64,000 bases of DNA from Nocardiopsis gilva YIM 90087 (GCF_002263495.1 NZ_CP022753.1:3844001-3908000); one strand, 5' to 3'; shown: positions 53,885-62,562, counted from the first letter of the stretch. Program-made: numbers and translations. The notes: generated from the sequence alone by a model not told the origin.

Positions 53885-54493
53885 ATGCAACCCACCGGAG
53901 CTCTCGCCCGACGGATCGCGGCGGCCGGGGCCGGGGCCGTCATGGCGCTCACGCTGCTCGGCGCCGCAGCGGCCGATGCCGGCCCGCAGGTGCGCGGCGG
54001 ACCGGAGCATCGGGACGACAACGACGACCCGAAAGACCCGAAAAACGACGATCCAAAGAACGACGACCCGCAGGACGAGAAGCCGAAGGATGACAAGCCG
54101 AAGAGCGACAAGCCGAAGGACGAGAAACCGAAGGACGAGAAACCGAAGCACGACCCGTGGCTGTACGACCCGGCCCTCATCAAGGACGGCAAGGTCGCCT
54201 CCACCAAGAAGACCGAGTCCGGGACCATCCACATGGCCTACGGCACCTATCTCGGTATCGAGTACGCGTGGGCGTGGGTGGAGGATCCGGCCGACCCCGA
54301 CCACCATCTCACTCTGGATGTCGACCTCGACGGCGATCGGCGGTGGGACGACGCCCGCTACGTGCGCCTCGGCGACCGCCAGTACACCCCCGGGTACCCC
54401 ACGGCGAAGTCGAAGGACCGGGCGTTCCAGGCCTGCGTCCTCAAGGACACCGCCAAGCCCTGCAAGGCCGACTTCCGCACGCCGTGGTGGTGA
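53885..54493 (+). CDS. Secreted protein with Lys/Asp/Pro-rich repeat linker
   Basis: This 202-aa protein has a signal peptide (ARRIAAAGAGAVMALTLLGAAAADA, cleavage near residue 33). Residues about 40-90 are a five-residue low-complexity repeat of the types DPKND and DEKPK. A globular C-terminal domain of about 110 aa follows, with an Asp-rich loop DVDLDGDRRWDD that could bind calcium and two Cys that may pair (FQACVLKD, KPCKAD). The family is not recognised. Signal, flexible charged linker and compact domain suggest a cell-wall or extracellular protein. Confidence 0.7.
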   Translation: MQPTGALARRIAAAGAGAVMALTLLGAAAADAGPQVRGGPEHRDDNDDPKDPKNDDPKNDDPQDEKPKDDKPKSDKPKDEKPKDEKPKHDPWLYDPALIKDGKVASTKKTESGTIHMAYGTYLGIEYAWAWVEDPADPDHHLTLDVDLDGDRRWDDARYVRLGDRQYTPGYPTAKSKDRAFQACVLKDTAKPCKADFRTPWW

Positions 54494-54540
54494 ACGAGCG
54501 ACCGTGACGCGGTGACGCGCTTCGCCTCCCCCCACCCAGA

Positions 54541-54557
54541 ATGAAAACGGTTTTCAT
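54541..54557. promoter_or_regulatory. Zur box upstream of rpmB-rpsN
   Basis: ATGAAAACGGTTTTCAT is a near-perfect palindrome of the actinobacterial Zur type (TGAAAATGATTTTCA-like). It lies 53 bp before rpmB. Two similar boxes lie at 59898 and 62498. Confidence 0.88.
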
Positions 54558-54609
54558 TTCGTGTAAGCTGCTCTCCTCATCACGACACCGACCGAGGAGA
54601 CAGTCAGTC

Positions 54610-54846
54610 ATGTCGCGCGTCTGCCAGGTCACGGGCAAGCACCCGGCCTCCGGCAACAACGTCTCGCACTCCCATCAGCGCACCAAGCGCCGCTTCGACC
54701 CCAATATCCAGAGCAAGCGCTACTGGCTGCCCAGCGAGCAGCGCTACGTCAGGCTTCGGGTGAGCGCCAAGGGGATGAAGGTGATCGACAAGCGCGGAAT
54801 CGAGCGCGTCGTCGCCGACATCCGCGCGCGCGGGAAGCGGGCCTGA
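54610..54846 (+). CDS. rpmB: 50S ribosomal protein L28, zinc-independent paralogue
   Basis: This 78-aa protein has the L28 signature [25 protein letters not shown]. The zinc form has paired CxxC; here only Cys5 is left (VCQVTGK), the 'C-minus' form. Such paralogues replace zinc-binding L28 when zinc is scarce and release zinc. Zur box upstream; rpsN follows after 3 nt. Confidence 0.95.
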   Translation: MSRVCQVTGKHPASGNNVSHSHQRTKRRFDPNIQSKRYWLPSEQRYVRLRVSAKGMKVIDKRGIERVVADIRARGKRA

Positions 54847-54849
54847 GCC

Positions 54850-55155
54850 ATGGCGAAGAAGAGCAAGACCGCCCGCAACGAACAGCGCGCCCTGGTCGTC
54901 GCCAAGTACGCCCAGCGCCGCGCCGAGCTCAAGCGGATCATCAAGCACCCCGACACCGACCCTCGGACGCGCGCCGAGGCGGTCCTCGAGCTGAACCGGC
55001 AGCCGCGCGACGCCAGCCGGACGCGGCTGCGCAACCGCGACTCCGTCGACGGCCGCCCCCGCGGTTACCTCCGCAAGGCGGGGGTCTCTCGTATCCGGTT
55101 CCGCGAGATGGCCCACCGGGGCGAGCTTCCCGGCATCCGCAAGGCGAGCTGGTAA
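54850..55155 (+). CDS. rpsN: 30S ribosomal protein S14, zinc-independent form
   Basis: This 101-aa protein has [40 protein letters not shown] and [22 protein letters not shown]. It is the long S14 type without CxxC motifs, so it binds no zinc. It is cotranscribed with rpmB under the Zur box and followed by a strong terminator. Confidence 0.96.
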   Translation: MAKKSKTARNEQRALVVAKYAQRRAELKRIIKHPDTDPRTRAEAVLELNRQPRDASRTRLRNRDSVDGRPRGYLRKAGVSRIRFREMAHRGELPGIRKASW

Positions 55156-55208
55156 CCGCCGCTCCGCTTCCTCCTCATGCCGCCGGGCCTCCCCCGCGGC
55201 ACGCCGCC

Positions 55209-55246
55209 CCGGCCCGGACTCCGCCCCGTCCTGGAGTCCGGGCCGG
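55209..55246 (+). terminator. Terminator of rpmB-rpsN
   Basis: A perfect 14-bp stem (CCGGCCCGGACTCC / GGAGTCCGGGCCGG) with a 10-nt loop lies 54 bp past the rpsN stop. Confidence 0.8.
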
Positions 55247-55401
55247 ACGCGTCCGCGGCCAATTCCGGCCACGTGTGTGCGCGGGCACCGTCGATCGTTT
55301 TGCCAGGCACCCCCGGTGAGAGTTATCTTTTTGATTCGGCGTGGCTTTTCGGCTGAGTGCCGCAGCGGGCGGTATCTGATGGAACGGAAATTAATAGCAT
55401 A

Positions 55402-56151
55402 ATGGATGCGGACTCGACCCAGGTAATGACCAGGACCGGGGAATTCACTTTCGAAGGAGCCTCCACACCGCAGTGGGAAGCGGAGGTCCGGGCGCGGCTC
55501 GCCGCGGGCGTACACCGTTTCTCCGGCCCCCTGTCCGACCTGATCGCGCGGGATGCCAACGAGGGCGATACGCGGATGTTGGTCGCGGATTTCCTCAGCG
55601 AAGGGCTCAATTACAGCAAGTACGGCGAGCTGACGACGGAATACCGCACCTCCGGGGAGTCCATCGATTATGGAATCCTGCTCGACGACCGGGTGTTCGC
55701 GTTCGTCGAAGTGAAGCACTGCGGCCAGGAGCTCGACCACCGGAGTCTGCGCCCGGCGAAGTCGCAGGCCGGCGAGGACGGCGTGGAATGGGTGCTGCTG
55801 ACCAACGGCCGCAGGTGGCAGGTGCACCACGTCGGAACCGCGGAGACGCGTGGCAGCGGACTCGTCCTCGACGTGGACCTGCTCGATGCCGAGGACGCGC
55901 AGGAGACCCTCGACCTGCTGTTCCACCTGACCCGCGAGGCCGTCGAGGACGGCCGACTGGATGACCTGCGCCGGTGGCGCGAGGCGCTCGTGGCCGAGCA
56001 GCTGGCCGATGCCCTGCTGTCCGACGCCGTCATCGAGGCGGTCCGCCTCGAGGTCCGCCGCCGCACCGAGCACGCCGGGCACCTCGGCGACACCGAGGAC
56101 ATCGCGCGCACCCTGCGCGAGGACGTCATCGCCCGGGGCCTCCTCGGTTGA
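55402..56151 (+). CDS. PD-(D/E)xK nuclease-like protein, HsdR N-terminal type
   Basis: This 249-aa protein shows the type I restriction R-subunit N-terminal fold: SKYGELTTEYRTSGESIDYGI with Asp89, then FVEVK with Glu103 and Lys105, then WVLLTNGRRWQVHHV. The catalytic PD-(D/E)xK core is complete, but helicase, HsdM and HsdS partners are absent. The C-terminal 90 residues are helical. ATG 55402 is chosen; a GTG 15 codons upstream is possible. It lies between Zur-controlled ribosomal genes but has its own 5' region. Likely an orphan nuclease; its role is unknown. Confidence 0.75.
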   Translation: MDADSTQVMTRTGEFTFEGASTPQWEAEVRARLAAGVHRFSGPLSDLIARDANEGDTRMLVADFLSEGLNYSKYGELTTEYRTSGESIDYGILLDDRVFAFVEVKHCGQELDHRSLRPAKSQAGEDGVEWVLLTNGRRWQVHHVGTAETRGSGLVLDVDLLDAEDAQETLDLLFHLTREAVEDGRLDDLRRWREALVAEQLADALLSDAVIEAVRLEVRRRTEHAGHLGDTEDIARTLREDVIARGLLG

Positions 56152-56283
56152 GGAACCCTGTGGGGAACTCGTGGACGGGGTCGGCCTGATCCGTGGCTCC
56201 GGCGCACCACCGCTCGCCCGGTGGTGCGCCACCCCCTGGGGGCATGGGAAGCGTGGACGTGGGGTCGTGGCGCGCTCCTCCCG

Positions 56284-56538
56284 TCATGATTCGACGTGCA
56301 GGGCGCCGCTTTCTGTCGACTCCCGCGGTGCCGGAAGCTCCTCGTCCTCTTCTTCCTCGTCGGCCGCCGACGGCGGCACCTCCTCGGCGACCTCCTCAGA
56401 GATCCCGAGCTCGTGGCCGATCTCGGCCTCCTCGATGACCAATTCCTCTTCAGGCGGGTCGTCGATGTACCTCTGGTAGAGGTTGATCTCCGATTCCTGC
56501 AGGTCGTTTCCCAGGTCATCGGTTCTGTCGTCGGGCAT
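56284..56538 (-). CDS. Small acidic protein (84 aa)
   Basis: It begins MPDDRTDDLGNDLQESEINL and is very acidic throughout, with an EEEEDEE run near 61-67. It is predicted soluble and probably partly disordered. GGGGGAAGG directly precedes ATG 56538. The family is not recognised. It converges on the HsdR-like gene. Confidence 0.6.
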   Translation of the reverse strand: MPDDRTDDLGNDLQESEINLYQRYIDDPPEEELVIEEAEIGHELGISEEVAEEVPPSAADEEEEDEELPAPRESTESGALHVES

Positions 56539-56658
56539 CCTTCCCCCCTCGACTGACACCCTGACACCTTTGCCCTGTACATTCCCCATTCCGACATCCG
56601 CGACAAACCCCGCCCCGCCCATTCTCACCGGGTCCCAGCCCCCGCATGGCGCCGCAGG

Positions 56659-58032
56659 TCAGGCGCGCGGCAACCGCAGAGTGAACACCGCACCGCCCAG
56701 CTCCGGGCTCTCGCCCGCGTCGATGTGGCCGCCGTGCGCGACGGCGACCTCGCGGGCGATCGCCAGACCCAGGCCGCTGCCGCCCGGATCGCGGCGGCGG
56801 GATTCGGCGAGGCGGGAAAAGCGCTCGAAGATCTGCTCGCGGTCCCCGGGGGCGATGCCGTGCCCGTCATCGTGGACCCGCACGACGGCGTCATCGCCCT
56901 CGGCGCCCACCGTGACGAGGATGCGGTTCTGGGCGTGCCGCTCGGCGTTGGCGAGCAGGTTGACCAGGAGGCGGGCCAGCCGCAGCCGGTTGCCCGCGAC
57001 GACGACGTCGGGGGCGAGCGCCGTCGTCACCTCCTTGGCCGTCACCCTGCCGCGCACCTCCCCCGCCGCGAGTTCGGCCAGGTCGATCGATTCCCGAGCG
57101 CAGCTGACATCGGCGTCCAGACGGGCCAGTTCGAGCAGGTCGTTCACGATCCCCTCCAACCGCTCGACGTCCACGAGCGCGCCGCGCAGCGTCTCGGCCG
57201 CCTCTCCGCACTCGGGCTCGGAGAGCTGGAGCTCCAGGCGAACGCGCAGTCCGGCGATCGGGTTGCGCAGTTCGTGTGAGGCGTCGGAGACGAAGCGGGC
57301 CTGACGCTTCATCGCCGTCTCCAACCGGTCGAGCGTCGCGTTGGCGGTGCGCGCCAGGCCGGCGATCTCGTCGCCCGTGTCGGGCACGGACAGGCGGTGG
57401 CCGAGCTCTGAGGCGGTGAGCCGCTCCAGGTCGGCCCGGATGGTCTCCACGGGGCGCAGCGTCCGGCCGACGCCCCACCAGGTCACCCACCCGACCACGG
57501 CCAGGATGACCAGCCCGAGCACCACCAGGATGAGCTCCAGCATGAGCCCCGACAGCAGCGCGGGTTGCCGTGCCGCCGCGTAGACCATCACATCGCCGTA
57601 GCTACTGTTCTGCTCGCGGAAGCCGACCACCGTCAGGCACCCGGCGACGGCAGCGCCGGTCCGGCACACCGTGGTGTCGATCCGGAAGTCGCCGTGCTCC
57701 GGCCGGACACGGGTCAGCGGAGCGTAGCCCTGCACCGTCGCGCTCGCCGCGACCACGCGGCCGTCCTCGTCGACGATCTGCAGGCGCGTGACACCGCCCT
57801 GGGCCGGGATAGGGCCGTCGAAACGCCGCTGCATGGAGAGTTCCACGACATGACGCGCCGCCGCGGCGGTGTGGTCGGACAGGTCGCGCTGAATGGCGTC
57901 CCGGGTGAGCAGCGACGCCGCCGTGATGGCCAGGACGAGGACGGCTCCGATCACGACGACCGCCGCGGCGGTCACGCGCGACCGGATCGAGCGGGAGCCG
58001 CGATCGTGGCCGCCGGAGACGTCCCTGGGCAT
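56659..58032 (-). CDS. HAMP-type sensor histidine kinase, orphan
   Basis: This 457-aa kinase has membrane helix 1 (20-42) and an extracytoplasmic sensor (about 43-155, with Cys123 and Cys132 that could pair). Helix 2 (160-183) and a HAMP domain lead to HisKA with His253 (SDASHELRNPIAGLR) and HATPase (N-box LLVNLLANAERHA, VHDDGHGIAP, GGSGLGLAIAREV). No response regulator adjoins it. GGAGG lies about 11 nt before ATG 58032. Confidence 0.92.
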   Translation of the reverse strand: MPRDVSGGHDRGSRSIRSRVTAAAVVVIGAVLVLAITAASLLTRDAIQRDLSDHTAAAARHVVELSMQRRFDGPIPAQGGVTRLQIVDEDGRVVAASATVQGYAPLTRVRPEHGDFRIDTTVCRTGAAVAGCLTVVGFREQNSSYGDVMVYAAARQPALLSGLMLELILVVLGLVILAVVGWVTWWGVGRTLRPVETIRADLERLTASELGHRLSVPDTGDEIAGLARTANATLDRLETAMKRQARFVSDASHELRNPIAGLRVRLELQLSEPECGEAAETLRGALVDVERLEGIVNDLLELARLDADVSCARESIDLAELAAGEVRGRVTAKEVTTALAPDVVVAGNRLRLARLLVNLLANAERHAQNRILVTVGAEGDDAVVRVHDDGHGIAPGDREQIFERFSRLAESRRRDPGGSGLGLAIAREVAVAHGGHIDAGESPELGGAVFTLRLPRA

Positions 58033-58371
58033 GGCGGAGTCGCCTCCCTGCACTGGCAGCCCCTCCCCTGGTTCGGGTCGTCCCGATGCCGCCCCACCGA
58101 CCCGCGGAAGAGGCGAACGTGGCGAACTCAGCGTGAGAGAAAAGATTTCCCGATCGCCCAGTCAACGTCTGATAACGACGTTACCCGCCGTGTGCCCACA
58201 CGCTGGCAACCAGCGAGCGCCACGCCGGGCGCCCCTCGCCTGCGGCCCTCGGCACGGCGCGAGTGACCGGGCGCGGTCCAGGCCCCGAGGACCAGGGGTG
58301 CCCCGGCTGGGCGTCGGGCGGCCGGATGGGCTTCTCCCCCTCCCGGCCGCCCGTGCGAGGCGCGCACCGTG
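58033..58371. other. 339-bp intergenic region
   Basis: It lies between the kinase start and the rpsR stop, both on the minus strand. It holds an inverted repeat AACGTC-N7-GACGTT at 58164-58182, about 130 bp upstream of the kinase gene, that may be an operator. No gene is supported. Confidence 0.45.
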
Positions 58372-58626
58372 TCAGCTCCGCGCGCTGTCGGGCCGGTCGC
58401 CGTTGGGATAGGGCAGCAGCGCCATCTCGCGGGCGTTCTTGATGGCGGCGGCGATCAGGCGCTGCTGGCGGGCGGTGACGCGGGTGACGCGGCGGCTGCG
58501 GATCTTGCCCTTGTCGGAGATGAACTTGCGGAGCAGATCGACGTCCTTGTAGTCGATGTAGTCGACGTTGTGCAGCGGGTTGGCGAACCTGCGCGAGGGC
58601 TGCGGCCTGCGGCGTGGGGACGGCAT
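58372..58626 (-). CDS. rpsR: 30S ribosomal protein S18, zinc-independent paralogue
   Basis: This 84-aa protein has [49 protein letters not shown], the S18 signature. It lacks the N-terminal cysteines of zinc-binding S18. It lies 65 bp after the cobW-like gene on the same strand, so it is in the same Zur-controlled unit. Confidence 0.95.
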   Translation of the reverse strand: MPSPRRRPQPSRRFANPLHNVDYIDYKDVDLLRKFISDKGKIRSRRVTRVTARQQRLIAAAIKNAREMALLPYPNGDRPDSARS

Positions 58627-58691
58627 ACGGGGGTGTCCTTCCTGTGTGTTGCGGGTGGGGTCGTCAGGTCGGCGGCGACGCGGTCAGCCCG

Positions 58692-59882
58692 TCAGGACGT
58701 CGCGTCCAGCAGCTCGGCGAACGGGTCGTCGGCGCGGTCGAAGGTGAGCGAGGTGTCGGCGATCTCCTCCTCGGTGAGCAGGCAGGAGTCGAGGACCTCG
58801 ACCAGGCGGTCGGTGTCGAGACCGACCCCGGTGAAGGAGATGCACTGGCACCGGTCGCCGCATTCGGGGACCCAGTCGAGGGTGGCGGCGGCCTTGCGGT
58901 GATCGGGGACGAGCTCCCAGGCGGCGTCGGGCAGCGCGGCCAGCCACGGACCGGCGGGCTGCATGGCCAGCGACGCCCCGGCGGCGTCCCAGACCAGCAT
59001 GGTGTCGGGGTGACTGGCCAGCCAGAACCGGCCGCGGCTGCGCAGTGAGACCGCGACGACGTCGTCCAGCGCGGCGTGCAGTCGCCCGGGGTGCATGGGG
59101 CGGGAGCGCCGCCAGGTGACGGTGCGGACGCTGCCCATCTCGCAGCGCTCCGGTGGCTGGGCGGCGGTCGGGTCGGTGCGCGCGGCCGCCGCCAGGGGGT
59201 CGAAGCCGCCGTTGGTGAGCGCGTGCAGCGTGGCCCGCTCGGTGGGGACGACGGCGGCGGCCGGGTTGAGCTGGACGAGCACGGCGGTGCACTGCTCGCG
59301 TACCTCGGGGTCGCGGTCGCCGCCGTGCAGGGCGAGGGCGGTCGGGTACTCGATCTGCTCGGCGAGCACTTCGGCGACGGTCCGGTCGTCCTCCTCCGCG
59401 ACGGCGAGACCGCGGTCGACCATGTCCTCCGTGGTGGACAGGTCGGCGATCAGCCGGTCGGCGGCGACGACGGTGATGACCGAGGAGAGGCGCAGCCAGT
59501 GGGCCACCGGGCGGCGGTTGACGACGGTCCCCGTCAGCGCCTCGGCGATGGGGCGGGGCTCGACGCCGTCCCAGGCCTCGACGATGTAGGTGGAGTGCTC
59601 GCCGCGCTCGGCCAGTTCGCACAGCAGGGGGATCAGGTCCTCGCGCAGTGTGCAGGACACACAGGCGTGGACCAGGTCGACCCGGGTCCGGTCGACCTCG
59701 CCCCAGCGGTCGCGTGTCACGCGCTGCACCTCGCCGTCGGCGATGCGGCTGAGGTCGTGGTGGATGGCGATCGCCCGGGGGTCGGCGTGGAGCAGCTGGT
59801 CGACGGCGGCGGACCGGGCCGCGCCGTGCAGCCCGGCCACAAGGACCACCCGGGCAGGCAGGGCCTGGGGCATCTGGGGCAC
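58692..59882 (-). CDS. CobW/ZNG-family GTPase-like zinc chaperone
   Basis: This 396-aa protein of the COG0523 family is probably a metallochaperone for zinc starvation. The normal P-loop GxxGxGKT is GLHGAARSA (17-25), lacking the Lys. The metal motif CxCC reads CVSC (74-77). EAWDGVEP replaces the usual ETSGLADP. The C-terminal CobW_C domain is present (RPMHPGRLHAALDD). It may thus bind metal without normal GTP hydrolysis. A Zur box precedes it by 16 bp and zinc-free rpsR follows. Confidence 0.88.
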   Translation of the reverse strand: MPQMPQALPARVVLVAGLHGAARSAAVDQLLHADPRAIAIHHDLSRIADGEVQRVTRDRWGEVDRTRVDLVHACVSCTLREDLIPLLCELAERGEHSTYIVEAWDGVEPRPIAEALTGTVVNRRPVAHWLRLSSVITVVAADRLIADLSTTEDMVDRGLAVAEEDDRTVAEVLAEQIEYPTALALHGGDRDPEVREQCTAVLVQLNPAAAVVPTERATLHALTNGGFDPLAAAARTDPTAAQPPERCEMGSVRTVTWRRSRPMHPGRLHAALDDVVAVSLRSRGRFWLASHPDTMLVWDAAGASLAMQPAGPWLAALPDAAWELVPDHRKAAATLDWVPECGDRCQCISFTGVGLDTDRLVEVLDSCLLTEEEIADTSLTFDRADDPFAELLDATS

Positions 59883-59897
59883 CTCGACTTTCGGTAT

Positions 59898-59915
59898 TGA
59901 AAATGATTATCGTTA
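59898..59915. promoter_or_regulatory. Zur box upstream of cobW-rpsR
   Basis: TTGAAAATGATTATCGTT keeps the TGAAAATGATT core of actinobacterial Zur sites with a weaker right half. It lies 16 bp before the cobW-like gene. Confidence 0.82.
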
Positions 59916-60077
59916 TCTTACAACGATGCCAGCGCCCCGCGCACAGCCCCACCCGGCGACCTGCACGGCCGACACTCCCCGGGGAATCCAGCGACATCAC
60001 AGACTGAGCACTTAAAGTTGTTACTCAATTACTTTTAGTGACTACACCATCGACTGGTTCACCTCAGGAGACAGACC

Positions 60078-60518
60078 ATGCGCAAGCGCTCCCTTGCGAG
60101 CGCCCTCGCGGCGTTCGCCCTCGCCGGGGGCCTCGTACCGGCCTCCGCCGCCCCCGCTACCGCCGGAGCGCCGGACAACATCCCCAAGCGCCCAACCGCG
60201 GTCCTGCACTTCTTCCGCGGCGACGGGCAGGCGGCCCTCATGGGCAAGGCCTCCGTCGCACGCGACTACGTGGGACGCCTGACCTGCGGCCCCGCCGGCG
60301 GCGACCACCCCGACGCCAAGGAGGCCTGCAAGGCCATCCGCGAGGCCTCCGGCCGACTCGAGGACATCCCGCCGCGGAAGGGGACGTGCACGCTGGAGTA
60401 CCGGCCGGTGCCCATGGAGGTCTTCGGCGTATGGGAGGGCGAGGCCGTGCACCACGCGCGGACGTTCGGCAACCCCTGCCTCGTGGGGGTCGAGGCCGCC
60501 GGCGTCTTCAACTTCTGA
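60078..60518 (+). CDS. Subtilisin inhibitor-like (SSI family) secreted protein
   Basis: This 146-aa protein has a signal peptide (SLASALAAFALAGGLVPASA). The SSI core follows (LTCGPAGGDHPDAKEACKAI with the first disulfide pair, then the reactive-site loop CTLEYRPV and NPCLVGVEAAGVFNF). By alignment to SSI (CPMVYDPV) the P1 residue is Leu. It should inhibit subtilisin- or chymotrypsin-like proteases. An AT-rich promoter (60010-60045) precedes it. It lies among Zur-controlled genes but no Zur box is seen directly before it. Confidence 0.92.
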   Translation: MRKRSLASALAAFALAGGLVPASAAPATAGAPDNIPKRPTAVLHFFRGDGQAALMGKASVARDYVGRLTCGPAGGDHPDAKEACKAIREASGRLEDIPPRKGTCTLEYRPVPMEVFGVWEGEAVHHARTFGNPCLVGVEAAGVFNF

Positions 60519-60537
60519 TCCCGCTCCCACCAGGGCC

Positions 60538-60570
60538 GGCGCCGCCCTCTCCCGCTTGGAGGGCGGCGCC
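60538..60570. terminator. Bidirectional terminator
   Basis: A perfect 12-bp stem GGCGCCGCCCTC / GAGGGCGGCGCC with a 9-nt loop lies between the converging SSI and TIGR03943 genes. Confidence 0.8.
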
Positions 60571-60596
60571 GCGCCGTTCCCGCGCTCAAATCCGGA

Positions 60597-61382
60597 CTAC
60601 TCGTAGGGGTCGGGCGGGTTGTCGACCTCGGTCATGTTGTCCACCGAGAAGCGGTGGTCGCGGACGGACTGCAGCTCACCTTCGGGTTCCACCCAGGTGC
60701 CGCGCACTGTCCACCAGCTGTCCTTCTCCGGTGTCTCATCGACGTCGGTGATCAGCACCCGGTTCACGACCGCGTCGGCCGCGCAGCACGAGATCTGGAG
60801 CCGGGCCAGGTACCAGCCCTCGCCCTCCGGATGGGGGACGACGAACCCGGTCAGCTCGATGGGGCGTCCGGCCATCGCGCGTTCCTCGTCGGTCCAGGCG
60901 CGCAGGACGAATTCCTGCAGCTTGAGCTTCGCGGGCTCCGAGGGGTCGGTCTCCGCCAGGGCGTCGTCGTAGCGGCCCTCTTCGGCCTCGGTCGTCGCGG
61001 ACGTGGGCGCCGCGGACGACGACTGGCTGGCGGTGTAGGACCCCAGCGCGGGCGGGGCGATGACGAACACCGAGATCACCGGCAACAGGAGCAGCCAGGC
61101 CACCCCCGGAGCGCGGGAGTGGTCATGGCAGTCCCCGTCACCTCCCCCGGCGCAGGCCGAGGCCGGCTCGTGGTCTGCGCCCGCATCGTCCTGCGCGGCG
61201 GCGGTGCGAACCTCGGCGATGACAAGCCAGGCGCCGAGCAGGACCAGCATCACACCGGCCCCGATGAGGAAGAACCTGAAGTAGGCCTGGACGTAGTTGA
61301 GGTAGAGGTCGGAAACGACGGTGCTGCTCAGGGCGGCTGCACCCAGCAGCACCAGCACGAGTCCCTGTGCGATCCGGTTCAC
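60597..61382 (-). CDS. TIGR03943-family permease-associated protein
   Basis: This 261-aa protein has three or four N-terminal membrane helices (LVLVLLGAAALSSTVV, FRFFLIGAGVMLVLLGAWLVI, VAWLLLLPVISVFVIAPPALG). A Cys/His-rich loop follows (CAGGGDGDCHDHS) that could bind metal, and a C-terminal OB-like domain includes ELTGFVVP and LARLQISCCAADA. It is the usual partner of YraQ/DUF318 permeases and linked to zinc homeostasis in other bacteria. GTG 61382 overlaps the permease TAG (TAGTG), so the two are coupled. Confidence 0.85.
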   Translation of the reverse strand: MNRIAQGLVLVLLGAAALSSTVVSDLYLNYVQAYFRFFLIGAGVMLVLLGAWLVIAEVRTAAAQDDAGADHEPASACAGGGDGDCHDHSRAPGVAWLLLLPVISVFVIAPPALGSYTASQSSSAAPTSATTEAEEGRYDDALAETDPSEPAKLKLQEFVLRAWTDEERAMAGRPIELTGFVVPHPEGEGWYLARLQISCCAADAVVNRVLITDVDETPEKDSWWTVRGTWVEPEGELQSVRDHRFSVDNMTEVDNPPDPYE

Positions 61383-62452
61383 TACAGCAGTCCTCCGATC
61401 AGGAAGCTGAGGGCGAGCGCCACGACCAGGCACAGCGGCACGAAGCGCGCCACGAACCCCCAGCCGAACGTACCGGCCTGCATCGCGATGAGCTTCAGGT
61501 CGACCATCGGGCCGACGACCATGAAGGCGAGCTTGGCCGTGGGAGAGAAGTCGGTGAGGCTGACCGCGACGAACGCGTCGGCCTCCGAGCAGATGGACAG
61601 CAGGATCGCCAGCAGCGCCAGGACGAGTACCGACACCACCGGCATCCCGGCGACGGTCAGCAGCCACTCACGCGGCACAAGCACGTTCAGGCTGGCCGCC
61701 GCGATACCGCCCACCACCAGGTAGCCGCCCGCGTGCATAAGGTCGTGGACCATCGAGTCGCGGAACACCACCCACTTGGAGACGGACGGATCGTGGTTCC
61801 GCTGCGGCAGGCGCAACCAGTCGGCCTTGCCGAAACGGACCCAGAACCAGCCGACGACGACGGCCGCGCCCAGGGAGGCGACGAACCGTGCCGCCACCAT
61901 CTCCGGCTGCCCGGCGAACGCGACGGCGGTCGCCACCATGACAACGGGGTTGATCGCGGGGGCCGCCAGAAGAAAGGTCAGCGCGACAGCGGGCGCGATA
62001 CCACGCCTGATGAGGCTTCCGGCGATCGGCACCGACGCGCACTCACAGCCGGGCAGCAGCCCACCGGCCAGTCCGGCGGCGGGAACCCCCGCCGCCGGAC
62101 TGCGGGGCATGACGCGCTGGTAGAAGGACGGCGGCACGAAGGCGGTCAGCGCTGCGGACAGCGCGACACCGAACACCAGGAACGGCAGCGCCTGCAGGCT
62201 GATCGCGGTGAAGATGGTGGCCCAGGCGAGGAACGCCTCGCTGGTGAGCCGGTCGGAGAGCCAGGCGTTGCCCAGGGTCAGCGCCGAGATGAATACGGCG
62301 AACATCCACACGGTCGCCGTACGCCGTGGGCCCTTGGGGCGCCCCCAGTCAGAGGGCGGGAGGACGTCGTCGTGTGTGTCCCAGCCACTGACCAGGGAGT
62401 CGCCGAGAGAGGAGGGGGTAGCGGATGCGCTTCCCGGCGGCCTTTCGGGCAC
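61382..62452 (-). CDS. YraQ/DUF318-family permease
   Basis: This 356-aa protein has eight or nine membrane helices. The family's metal-binding GCECASVP motif is followed by AGSLIRRGIAPAVALTFLLAAPAINPVV, and the C-terminal half has LSICSEADAFVAVSL. It probably moves a metal or metal complex together with the TIGR03943 protein. The Zur box 46 bp upstream argues for zinc. Confidence 0.9.
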   Translation of the reverse strand: MPERPPGSASATPSSLGDSLVSGWDTHDDVLPPSDWGRPKGPRRTATVWMFAVFISALTLGNAWLSDRLTSEAFLAWATIFTAISLQALPFLVFGVALSAALTAFVPPSFYQRVMPRSPAAGVPAAGLAGGLLPGCECASVPIAGSLIRRGIAPAVALTFLLAAPAINPVVMVATAVAFAGQPEMVAARFVASLGAAVVVGWFWVRFGKADWLRLPQRNHDPSVSKWVVFRDSMVHDLMHAGGYLVVGGIAAASLNVLVPREWLLTVAGMPVVSVLVLALLAILLSICSEADAFVAVSLTDFSPTAKLAFMVVGPMVDLKLIAMQAGTFGWGFVARFVPLCLVVALALSFLIGGLL

Positions 62453-62497
62453 GGTGATACTCCGTCAGTCGTCGGATCGCTCGCGAGGCACCATACC

Positions 62498-62514
62498 GGA
62501 AATCGTTTTCATTT
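62498..62514. promoter_or_regulatory. Zur box upstream of YraQ permease
   Basis: The minus strand reads AAATGAAAACGATTTCC, sharing ATGAAAACG with the rpmB box. It lies 46 bp before the permease start. Confidence 0.85.
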
Positions 62515-62539
62515 GTGACACGACGCGCGCACACGACAC

Positions 62540-62562
62540 GAGGGGGAGCCCCGCTCCCCCTC
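62540..62562. terminator. Terminator of AGCS symporter gene
   Basis: A perfect 9-bp stem GAGGGGGAG / CTCCCCCTC with a 5-nt loop lies 24 bp past the minus-strand symporter stop. Confidence 0.7.
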
